From: Mytilus galloprovincialis
Taxonomy: Eukaryota; Mollusca; Bivalvia; Mytilida; Mytilidae
Direction of reading: 5' to 3'
DNA length: 64,000 nt
Assembly: GCF_965363235.1 (NCBI RefSeq)
Contig: NC_134844.1
Span: forward strand, 53,750,872-53,814,871
Below, in pieces: positions 48,025 to 58,689 of the stretch. The position numbers and the translations under genes were made by a program. The notes beneath the pieces were generated by a model. It was not told the origin of the DNA, did not search any database, and saw nothing but the letters and a program-made list of their open reading frames with translations. Every line of letters starts with the position of its first letter. Positions within the stretch are counted from its first letter, which is position 1.

Positions 48025-48761
48025 GCATTGACTTGACACATCATCGATATACGAATTCGGTCCGAAATTGGGGAAAAGTTCGACAGAGCCTCGCAATTCC
48101 CCGTTCCTAAGCCTCATTATATCCTTATATCGTTAATATGTCAAGTTCATGCACTATATTGTCTATATATCTTTTAAATTGGGCTAATCAATATACACAG
48201 GGACCGAGTCGGTTAGCTGATTGAAATTTTGTTTGCCAAGGTTTTTCAAACCTTTTTTTTCGTATTTTCAATTTTTTGATTTACTAACAGACTTAGTGCA
48301 CTTGTAATTTATCGGCTTGGTTCAATTTAATTATGTTCCTGCTTTTCTTGGTAATATTTTTTCTTGGTTTGATAAAGGAGGTTATATGTTTGATGCATAT
48401 ATATACCCCAATCAAGCCCCATTTCTTATATATACAATGGTATCTTTTTACTTCCTCATACCATAATTGGGTTTTAGACAAGTCACATCACGAACATAAT
48501 CGGTAAGATTTGATACTAACTGTAAGTTATAGACTGCATGACAACCGTACAGATTCGCAAAAATTGAAAGTTTTTTAGCAGCAATATACACCAGGTGAAC
48601 AAGTCTAATCATGTTTATATAGATCTAGTTTGTTTGCTACCAGATTGAATTCTCGATTAAGAAGACATCATTTCGATTCTCTGTTTTTGGGCATTAATTT
48701 ATATATAGTTTTAGTTGTCGTGATAATAAGTTTTTATATCATTTAAAATAAAACTAGTTAC
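48025..48761. other. AT-rich spacer
   Basis: No repeat copy or credible exon was found. The minus-strand frame at 48293-48481 has no splice support or family resemblance. Confidence 0.4.
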
Positions 48762-49360
48762 CATTCCTTCATGATCTTCATGGCTTTGTTCAGGGAACAA
48801 TAATCAAAGTACTGAAGTACTGAACATCGGGTGACCGCAAGTTCTTCTGGGTGGTCCGACATGCACTTGTCTCAGAAAAAATAACATCTCTATACCCAAA
48901 AATGATGTTAAAGTACTGATTTATCATTTTTCTGGGACAATTTCGTGCGTGATTGATAAATTTATGACAGGGAAGTCACCCTCAACTTAATGACTATTAT
49001 ATTGTAGTGATACACATCAGAATACTCTGGTTTATTGTTATATAATATGTTTATACTTGTATATTACAGTTACATGTATATATATATATAATTTTCATGC
49101 ATTTGTATATTATTCTCTTCTACTATATCAATAATAGTGCAGTGCAAGTGCATGGTTTACACGTCACTCTTCTGTAATAATTCGATTTTTCTAAAAGAAT
49201 GGATTTGAGTAGGCATTCGTATTTTTTTCGCAAAAAGTCTTTAAACATCCATGTAATGTTATCGTCCTTAAGACGTTCTTGAGCTATTCTTTCGCATGCG
49301 TGTCCATAGATATTTATGATATATTCAGGTATATAGGATATTTCTTCCTGAGACAAGTGC
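48762..49360 (-). CDS. two-exon fragment of an unrecognised gene
   Basis: Upstream exon 49161-49360 (acceptor gtttttccacag, donor T|GTAAAC) codes HLSQEEISYIPEYIINIYGH, ERIAQERLKDDNITWMFKDF and KSILLEKSNYYRRVT. The downstream exon 48762-48870 (acceptor ttattttttctgag, donor TG|GTAACT) codes KCMSDHPEELAVTRCSVLQY and NKAMKIMKEW. Phases agree (T|AC). The peptide looks helical and charged; I recognise no family. Further exons on both sides are expected but not found. One caution: the two exon borders share an inverted ~20-bp similarity (gcacttgtctcag), so one border could be repeat-derived. Confidence 0.4.
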
Positions 49361-50320
49361 CTGTGGAAAAACTGGATAATTTAAAAACTTACCATTAATT
49401 CATACTGTGACCAACCTTTCATAGTTCATGAATGATATACAGGGATACAAAACAACAACTTTCGATGATCCCGACTTGGGACAAGCACATCAATGTGCAT
49501 ATACATGTACCATGTGTACTTTGATGGACCCTGATTTCAAATGGTTTAAAGATCCCAAATCCTTCCATAATATAATAGTCATTTTTGTCAAAAGGAGCTC
49601 TTTGACTTATCAGTATTTATAGCTTGTTTTTCTCTTAAACCAATGCTCTACCGGCTTAAAGTATCCAGTTTAATTTTTTTTTATTTCATCTTTGAAGTAA
49701 ATCCTGAAGTGTATATTGTTGCTACATTTTGTCATCGGTGTTTCTGAGGAAAAAAATCGGATTCACATTTTACACAACCTTGGCGCAAAGTTAACTGAAA
49801 CATCAATATTAGATTTCCTATGTTTTGGATAAACCTTTGATTACTTTATGAGTTTGATAATAAAAATAATAATTTAATAGAAACATGAGACATCAATGTA
49901 AAATTAAAATGATGATAGCTCGATATAAGACGCAAACGGGAAATCACCACCAAGAAAATAGGAAAGGAATAGTAATCCCGTTCGTATTGAATCCAAGAAT
50001 GAAAATTACCAAAAAAAAATTAAAAATAGATCAAATAAACGAGATTTTTTTTTAAGATTAGTTTAATAATAGTTTGAGTAAGTTCAGATAAATTCAGAGA
50101 AAACTGTATTATGTTATACAAGAAGCCTATTACTAGTAATACTGTTGAATTACATACAAGTGTGTGTAAATGGGTCTTTGAAACACTAAACTGCTATCTA
50201 GAATAGTAATTAACTTCCTAGTCTATAATTTACACCAGAGCTGAATATACGGTTACTTACCTTGGATTTTTTCCATGATCTTCATTTATCAACTTTTGAA
50301 TTTTCAATAATACGTGGCAC
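49361..50320. other. spacer upstream of the first TRIM-like gene
   Basis: No supported gene. The short plus frame at 49428-49622 has no family match. A 5' UTR exon or promoter of the TRIM-like gene may lie here, but no TATA or initiator motif stands out. Confidence 0.35.
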
Positions 50321-52032
50321 ATGGCAACATCTGCAACTATTCCCTGTGACGTATGTGCCGGACAGTCCATATCAAAGCAAGCAGTCAAATGGTGTCCCGA
50401 ATGTGAAGAAGCCTATTGTTCAGAATGTTTAAAGCATCATGGTATTGCCAAGGCAACGAAAGATCATTCAGTCATAGCTGTAGAAAATTATTTGAAACTA
50501 CCCTCTTTTGTATTAGAAACCAAGCATCACTGTCAAAAACACGGATCACGTTTCCAAAATTACTGTCGAAGTCACGAGACTCCTTGTTGTAAACGATGCA
50601 TCGACACAGATCATAAGAAATGTTCCGATTTACCACCACTTGAAGATGTCATTCATGACGCAAAATCATCAGTCGCTTTCGCTGATATTGAGGAACGTCT
50701 TCGAAGTTTAAAGAAGTTCTATTCTGAAGTCATTACAGAAAAAGAAGAAAACTTAAATGAACTGAAAGTTCAACGTAAGTCGATAGAGAAACACATCAGA
50801 AAGATGCGAATAGATATAAACCAGCGTCTTGATATCTTAGAGAAAGAAATATTGCACGAACTGTCCAACCAAGAGAATCAACATAAAAAAATATCGAGAA
50901 AATATCAAAACAGTTGAAGGTACAATCTTCTAGAATAGAAACCCTACTAGAAAACATGGAACCAATAAAGCAGTATGCTTCGAATTTGCAGACCTTCTTG
51001 AGCACGAAGGAAATAGACAAGGAACTGTATAAAACTGAGAAGGAAGTTGAAGTCTTATGCAAAGATGACAGTTTGAATAGATACGTTATCTTATTTATTC
51101 AAGACGACACGCTGGGAAATTTTATTGCAGACTTAAAGTCTTTTGGAGAAATATCAAGTACCCATGAACAGACGAAAATTGTTTATGAGAAATCAAAAGT
51201 AAAACAAGCACAAATAGTTGCTGTACCGTGCAAACATGTTGAAAGCATGAATCTTGTACTTGAAAGGAAGGTAGTGGTTCCAAGACCTGGTGATAATAGA
51301 TATGGTTTAGTTACGGGATGTGTAGTATTAGAAAACAAAAACTTGTTATTTTCCTATTTTCAGGATGACAATAGTTGTTTAAGTTTGATAAATGAGGTCG
51401 GGGGCGAAATAATCCTTTTAAAACATTCCACAATTGGATTTCAATCTTCTGACATTGCTGTTATCAATCATACAACGGTAGCAATAACACCGTTTACCTC
51501 TTCCCAATCAATAGCAATCTTCAATATTAAAACCAGAAAGGTGTCCAAAGTGATAGAAACTAAACACCCACACATTGGTGGTATATCATGTTTCGAAAAT
51601 ACTCTGATATACAGTTGCGGAAATGAAGGTTTGGAAATGATATCATTGGATACAGGAAATGTTTATCCTTTGAAATGTGGAAGTTATACTTCCAATGAGT
51701 TTGTCACTGTATTTAAGAATACAATTTATAGTACAGATAGCTGGAGTGACACTGTTACATGTTATGATATGGAAGGTAATATTCACTGGAGATGGCAAAA
51801 TCATGACGAAATTGAGAGTATGCGCGGAGTTGCCGTTGATAACAACTCAAATGTTTATGTTGCTGGTGTAACATCAGGTCGCATTGCTATTATTTCACCC
51901 GACGGCAAAATTTTCAAATCTTTTAAACCAGAAGGTATCATGATGCCAAGAACAATCTTTTACGATAAAAGGACAAATAAACTTCTGATTTGTGAACAAA
52001 ATGGAGATGCCGGGATATATTCCGTTTACTAG
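50321..52032 (+). CDS. RING-less TRIM-like protein, B-box1/B-box2/coiled coil/beta-propeller, one frameshift
   Basis: Starts MATSATIPCDVCAGQS. B-box1 ligands are C9, C12, C25, C28, C33, C36, H40 and H49; B-box2 covers about C71-H98 (CQKHGSRFQNYCRSHE). A coiled coil follows (residues ~115-195), then a C-terminal ~300-residue repeat domain resembling an NHL/TRIM2-type propeller (GVAVDNNSNVYVAGVTSGRI, IISPDGKIFKSFKPEGI). No RING, as in many bivalve TRIM-like genes, so no E3 activity is predicted. The frame breaks near 50892, where a run of 7 A replaces the 8 needed (HKK|NIEKISKQLK). The second frame is open to 52032. AATAAA at 52086-52091. Either a recent lesion, an assembly error in a homopolymer, or two proteins. 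Confidence 0.8.
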
Positions 52033-52085
52033 AATTACTATCATGTTTATTGTACATTTTGTCAAATATGTTCATGTTATACTGT

Positions 52086-52091
52086 AATAAA
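52086..52091 (+). promoter_or_regulatory. polyadenylation signal of first TRIM-like gene
   Basis: AATAAA 54 bp after the stop. The following ataaagaggtgact is shared with the second paralogue's 3' UTR. Confidence 0.6.
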
Positions 52092-52279
52092 GAAAATATG
52101 ATAAAGAGGTGACTACTGCTCTGTACATCCAAAATTTAGCATTAGACACAAATTAGAAACAAAACAAACGTGTTGCAATGAAAACCAAAACGGTGCAAAA
52201 GTTCATAAAATGATGGAATTCCAAGACGATCTAAAACAAATAGATAAGTACACTACTCATCACATGCATAGACATGTAT

Positions 52280-52467
52280 TAAACAGTTATTTGATATGTA
52301 ACTATGCACTAGATCAAAATATAATTTCCGAGGTATGAAGATCACTGAGCTTATTGTTCTATTGCCCGAAGCCAACGACTGAGGGCAACAGAACAAGGAG
52401 CTGATCTTCATTCCGAGGGACATATATTTTGATCTATTGCACTGTTACACATTAAATAACTGTTTTA
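52280..52467. repeat. ~190-bp foldback hairpin
   Basis: The left arm taaacagttattt, agatcaaaatata, ggtatgaagatca, gagct and ttgttct is matched in reverse by agaacaa, gagct, tgatcttcat, tatattttgatct and aaataactgtttta. The arms meet at ttgcccgaagccaacgactg, where the pair ttgccc/gggcaa encloses a short loop. MITE-like. Confidence 0.8.
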
Positions 52468-53959
52468 TTACCTAATATATACTGAGTCAGTTGTAACAAA
52501 TTCTTGAAATAAAACACATGAAAGTAACAACTGTATTAATTATAATGTGTAAGGAGCATACATGTACGATCAATACTTTAGAAATTCAATAAAACGGACA
52601 TGAAATGAGAGTAATTTAAATGACAAGAAATCATTAAAGTCTCCATCATTTGCAAACCGCTCCATCGCGGAAGTTATTTGCAGACGACCAAAACAATAAT
52701 CCCAAGAACGTTTAAACCCAATTCGATTGGACAACATGAATACCTTTCAACTAATCAGATTTCAGAATAACAGGTCGTAACAGGTCAGTGCACTAGACTT
52801 CAGGTCATAACAGGTCAGTGAAATATACTTCACACAGGTGCAATAGAACGATAATTTCCAGTGCAATAGACCAAAGAACAAAAAATGGCAGAAAAATAGC
52901 AAATAATATAGAATATTAGAAAACAGTAAAATACTCTTTATATTAGGTAATAAATGTATATACGTTCGTGTAATTTCACACAATACTGAAAACTAATATT
53001 TGCGGCAAAACGAATTCTTCTAAAACAAATGTGTAAGTATTAATGCTCTGGACCGGTTTTCAACACATCCTACCTGAAATATACGAATAAGAAAGATGTG
53101 GTACCATTTGAACGAGAAAATCAACGGTCTCAATAAACAAAATAAACAAAATATGACTGACAGAAACCAATGACAACTACTTTGAATTAAAGGATCCTGA
53201 TTTTTGGCACTTAAAGTATGAGGCGCTGTTTTAAATGTTGGTGTCAAACACATACCCCCATCCCATCCCTAACCTGGGACGTCGGTGTTGCAGTATAACA
53301 TAAGAAAGAATCAAAAATCAGACAGAAATGGCTTTATACATCAGATCAGCATGAAGTGCCCATTGCTTCATTGTTGGACATTTTTATTCATTTTACTTTG
53401 TGAGTTGTTAGAATTTAAATCCAATGAAGATTTGTTGCCTCCTATTATAATCAACGTGTTTCGTTGCATACAGAATACAAACAAGAAAAGTACCAAAACA
53501 GCTATGTAACAATAAAAACAAAAATAGATGCAATTTGAGACTATAAAAAATCATTCATGGGAAGTTCACAACTCATCACATACACATACAATCTTTTAAA
53601 CTGCATTAAATAATGAAAACGAAAGCGTTGGCACTACTTACTATGCATTTTGAAAACTATCTTATTTCCAATGATTCAGGAAGGAAGAGAGGAGATTATC
53701 ATATTTACTCCGTTATTAAAGGAAGTAATTTGTATCACCAGTGCTACTCAGAAAAGTGAAACTCGATACTGAAATGATGGTGTCATGGTATCTTTAATTT
53801 AAAGTCAACAATATTGTTTATTTCAGAGGGATATAAAATTCAAACCTTTTTTATATTTATCCTTCAGATTTTGAATTTATTTTCGAAATTATGTATAATC
53901 TTAAATCAGTGATTGGTTCACGAACGCATGCCTTAAACATAACATAGTAATTGTATAAA
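52468..53959. other. spacer between TRIM-like paralogues, part 1
   Basis: Only small internal repeats (ataacaggtcagtg, twice near 52785-52820). No gene supported. Confidence 0.4.
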
Positions 53960-54490
53960 ATTATGGTAGGAAACTCAGAATTATACGTCATAACCGAAAA
54001 CGAAAATGACCAACATATACGTTAAGGTCAACAAATATACAATCTCTATACAAAGACAGTTATTTTCTACACAATGCAACATATTTTATCCATGCAAGAT
54101 CTATAGATAAAACAATGACATGTCATCATAATGTATGCATTTATCTGTTATGTATATATATTGTATTTTGTATACTGTTGTATGTCTTTTAGTCTTTTCT
54201 TTATTTGCCATGGCTTTTTCAATTTATTTTCGACTTCGAATCTTTTAATATCCCTTTAGCATGTTTTGCCTCTCGTAGCTAGGTGTTTGAGATGATGGTA
54301 GGAAACTGAACAGTAAACGTCAATCGGTTATACACAAACCAGAAAATGAAAATGACCAACAAATAAACAAACTCTATATTTAATACACAATTGTTTACTA
54401 CACAAAGCTCCGTATTTTGATAATACAAGACATATAGATAAAAAGATGACCTGTAATCGTGACATATGCATTTATCTATTATGTTAAAGG
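53960..54490 (+). repeat. diverged tandem duplication (~330-bp period) with retroelement 3' end between copies
   Basis: gatggtaggaaact and aaaatgaccaaca, a cacaatg/cacaattg segment, agatctatagataaaa and gcatttatctgttatg (53960-54170) recur in diverged form at 54290-54490. Between them (about 54180-54285) lies a degenerate form of the ccatggcgttgtcagttt/tttcgtccctctttt retroelement end. Confidence 0.55.
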
Positions 54491-55077
54491 AGTAGGTCCG
54501 GTAAGGGCTGATTTTGGCCTCAAATTTCATGTTCATCTTACGAAAGATTTTGAACACTTTTTAAACACTTAAGTGTCTATTTCAGTTGATTCAATTAATT
54601 TATGTGAAAGATTCCATCTGAGTCAGTTAATAAAAACGCTCCAATTAAAGATTAAATATGAAAAATCTATCAAATATGCTAAAAATTGTCACTTTTCGGA
54701 TGGTTTTTGTCAAAAATGAAAGTGGTCGCATACATGTTCATCTTCAACCTTTATATATGTTATGCATTATCATCAAATACAATTTATATTTCAGTATTGA
54801 GAATGAACACGAATGCGGCCACTTTCATTTAAGACGGAAACCTTCTAAAATTTAACTAAAATGCTAAATTGTGTGAAGATTTCAGTAATTTAGCATGACT
54901 TAATGATGCTAGTATCGGATATATGTGTATTGTTTTGTCAAAAACAGCCCATATGTATGTAGCAGAAGCATTCTTCTTTCCTATAAAAAAAAAATGAAAG
55001 TTTACATTTTAACCATTTTTTTTAAAAGGCTATATTCTGGGGCCAAAAAGGGTTCTTATTAGACCTACTCCTTTTAA
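54484..55077. mobile_element. ~590-bp MITE with TTAA-flanked AGGAGTAGGTC ends
   Basis: The left end ttaaaggagtaggtc and right end gacctactccttttaa are inverted and bordered by TTAA, the target of piggyBac-type elements. The interior holds an inverted pair (aaaatgaaagtggtcgcata / aatgcggccactttcattt). No ORF. A 5'-truncated relative lies at 61640-62022. Confidence 0.7.
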
Positions 55078-56884
55078 GTGTTAATTTGCCAATGATTTGC
55101 AGGCCATTTTCACATATATCTATTTGTAATAAATTATCTTGTTTGCTAAATTTTCAGGACAACAAGTAGCTCAGAATAATAGATTATGTTTTTAGATTTA
55201 AAGGTTTGTACCCGCATAAGCATATCTGCTCCTACAGGCGAAAATTTCAATTGCGTTGATCTGAAAATACATTTCATTTAATTTCTTAAATTGTTACACA
55301 AATTGAGGCAAATAATATCAACCTAAAAATATTTTAGCATTAACAAATACTTACTCCGGGTTGTTACAAGCAAATAAATGAAAGTCTACAACTTGATTTT
55401 TCAAAATCTTTTTGTAGCCATACTCCGAATTACAGATGTGATGACGAATTAACGTACTACCTTTTTTTTTATTAACAAGCGAAAACAAACTGTCGTTTCA
55501 GAGGATTCGGTACTACCACCCCCCCCCCCCCCCCCCAAATAATTTTACGAGTAACATTTATCGTAAGTCATTAAAATTTCAGAATAAATTGCGATACATT
55601 TTTATCGTAAGATTGTTGGTGAATAGAGTCGCTGTAGGCTTGTATTTTGTAGTATTTGATTTTGGCCGAAACAGCAGTCTTAAACAAAATGTGTCGAATG
55701 TTTTTGAGTGATGAATAAATTAAGTTTGTTTTACATATAGAACTTGTAAGTGATCCAAATTACTTCAGTTCCGTTGACTCTAAGATGGTTGATTGATCAA
55801 TGTTTCGTTTTATTCATATTTGTTTTACCTCAAGCGTACGGTTGTTTACGTCACATGAAGGCATGATTTTATGAAGTCCAAGTTTTTCATTAATTATGAC
55901 TGGATCTGACTGATTTACCGATTGCTTGATTATAAGTCTGCTTACCTCCTGATTTCAAATGTTATATTTTCAATGCTTCTATATAAAGTTCTGTATTCTA
56001 CATTATTGATTAATTTGCTCAATTACTACGTGTCCCAATGAAGGGCCCCATTTATCATAGTTAAATCAGTTTGTTGATATAGACCCTGCCCATTGGACTT
56101 GTTAACTTCGTCGTAGTTATTAAATTTAGACACCCACAACTTTAAGTTAACCGGTAAGATTTTATAAACACTCATATATATATAATGTATTCAATGCGAT
56201 AGTGAACAAAGGAGAGCAATACAAATTCGTGGAAATTAAACAGATTTTACACAGTTATTTCCCTGACGTAAAAGTTCACAAATAATATTTTTTTGTTTGT
56301 GACCTATTAGTTTTGATTAATTATGATATGTTCAATGTAGATGTTTGAGTGTATCATTGGAAATATCTTTCGTTGATCCAACCGGCATCTTTTAAAATTA
56401 GATATTGGGGAATAATCATTATGATATCGTGATAGATATATATGTTAGAAAAATATTTATTTTGAAGCATGGATACTGCTATTTATTGTATAGACATTTA
56501 TTTGTTCATTTAATTCAAAAGATATTGCCATAACAAGTCCACACTGTCAGAAGAAAAAACAACAAAACTTTATATTTGTAATCGAGGGAAAAAAATTAGG
56601 GACTAAACTTTGGTTTGAAAAATTTATAAATCTTCGTAAAAAGGAACAAAATTATTCTCAAACTTTAAGATGAATTGAGTTTAAATAAATTCAGATTGAA
56701 AAATTATATAGACAGTAAACAAACATGTCTTCTTATTTTCTTCCGAAAATGATTAAAAAATTTACAAATTGTGTATCGTTCGTCTTTTTTAGTACAGTAT
56801 TACCTGCAATTCACAACAGTAAAAGACTACCGGTGTTACTTACCTGAAATGTTTTCCCTGCATGGTATTTAGGGAACCTTCAAC
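55078..56884. other. spacer between TRIM-like paralogues, part 2
   Basis: No exon was recognised. It contains an 18-C homopolymer at 55519-55536. The last ~60 bp resemble the region just before the first TRIM-like start (ggtnttacttacct), so the duplication includes the 5' flank. Confidence 0.4.
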
Positions 56885-58588
56885 ATGGCAACATCTTCTA
56901 ATACTCTATGTGATGTGTGTGCTGGACAGTCCATATCAAAACAAGCTATCAAATGGTGTCCTGAATGCGAAGAAGCCTATTGTTCAGAATGCATGAAACA
57001 CCATTATATAGCCAAGGCAACAAAAGATCATCAAGTCATAGGTGTAGAAAATTATTTGAAATTACCGCCTTTTGTACTAGAAACCAAGCATGGCTGTACA
57101 AAACATGGATCACGTTTCCAAAATTACTGTCGTAGTCACGAGACTCCTTGTTGCAAAGAATGCATCGACACTGATCATAAGAAATGTTCCGATTTGCCAC
57201 CTCTTGATGATGTCATACAGGACGTACAAACATCAGTCGCGTTCGTTGATATTGAGGAACGTCTGCATGGTCTAAAGAAATTCTTTTCTGAAGTCATTAA
57301 AGAAAAAGAAGAAAATTTAAATGATCTTGAACTTCAACGTGAGACAATAGAGAAACAAATTCGAAAAATGCGGAAAGATATCAATCAGCATCTTGATAAC
57401 TTAGAGAAAGAAATAATGCAAAAAACTATCCAACCAAAAGAACCGCAATCATAGAAATATCGAGATAAAATCAAAGCAGATGAAGATTCAGTCCTCTCGA
57501 ATAGACATCCTACTTGAAAACATGGAACCAATAAAGCAATATGCTTCAAATTTGCAGACCTTCTTGAGCATAAAGGAAATAGACAGGGAAATGTATGAAA
57601 CTGAGAAGGAAGTTGAAGTCTTATGCGAAGATGGCAGTTTTAATAGATACGGCATATCATTTATTAAAAACGAAAGCTGGGAAATTTTGTTGAAGACTTA
57701 AATTCTTTTGGTGAAATAGCAAGTACCTATGAACAGACGAAAATTGTTCATCAGAAATCAAAAGTAAAACAAGCACAAATAATTGCTGTACCATACTTTG
57801 TAGAAAACATCAATCTTGTACTCGAAAAGAAGATAGTGGACCTTAGAGCAGATAAACGTCATTTTGCGGTTAGTGCGTGTGTTGTATTACAAAATAAAAA
57901 CTTTTTATTTTCCATTATGGACTACCTTGGAAATAGTAGAAATAACTGTTTACTTTTGGTTGACGAGAATGGCAGCCGAATTGTTTTGAAACGTGACCAA
58001 ATTGGAATTTACCCAGATGACATTGCTGTAATCAATGATACAACGGTAGCAATATCACCTGCAAATCCTTCCAAATCAATAGCAATCTTCAATATAGAAA
58101 CCAGAACAATTTCCCAATTAATAAAAACTAATCACCGACGCATTGGTGGGATAGCATGTTTCGAAAATACTCTGATATACAGCCATGAAAGAGGTTTGGA
58201 AATGAGATTATTGGATACAGGAAATGTTTGTCCTTTGAAATTTGCTTATGAAGAGCAAATCACTCTATTCAAGAATAAAATTTATGGTACCGATTGCTGG
58301 AGTGACACAGTAATATGTTACGACATGGAAGGTAAAGTTCATTGGAGATGGCAAAATTGTTACCACATTAAGAAAATGCGCGGAGTTGCCGTTGATAACA
58401 ACTCAAATGTTTATGTTGTAGGTGTCAAATCAGGTTGCATCGCGATTATTTCACCCGACGGCAAAGTATTCAAATATTTTAAACCGGAAGGTATAAAAAA
58501 TCCAAGAGCAATTTATCATGACAAAAAGATGAATAAACTCCTGATTTGCGATGACTGTGGAGATGCAGGGTTGTATTCTGTCAACTAA
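56885..58588 (+). pseudogene. second TRIM-like paralogue, two frameshifts
   Basis: A tandem paralogue of the gene at 50.3 kb with the same order: B-box1 (CDVCAGQSISKQAIKWCPEC), B-box2 (CTKHGSRFQNYCRSHETPCC), coiled coil and propeller. It is broken twice. Near 57422 a run of 6 A replaces 5 (MQKLSNQ becomes MQKTIQP, then a stop at 57452). Near 57677 one base is lost (SWEILLKT stop; the paralogue keeps LGNFIADL). The propeller frame is then open to 58588 and ends YSVN. Zinc ligands are all intact and there is no other stop, so decay is recent or the breaks are sequence errors. AATAAA at 58656-58661. Confidence 0.75.
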
Positions 58589-58655
58589 GATTTTATACAA
58601 GTTACGGCTTATTTAATAAGAAAGTTTTCGTCTAGTAATGATATCAATCAAACTT

Positions 58656-58661
58656 AATAAA
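58656..58661 (+). promoter_or_regulatory. polyadenylation signal of second TRIM-like gene
   Basis: AATAAA 68 bp after the stop, followed by gaggtgact as in the first paralogue. Confidence 0.6.
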
Positions 58662-58689
58662 GAGGTGACTCAGACTGATTCTCACACTC

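Noticed and set aside
54658..54855. 65-codon frame inside the TTAA-flanked MITE
   Set aside because: Spans the element's internal inverted repeat and is not preserved in the sister copy.
55519..55536. Eighteen-C run as a structural or regulatory element
   Set aside because: An isolated homopolymer without repeat context; could be an assembly length artefact.
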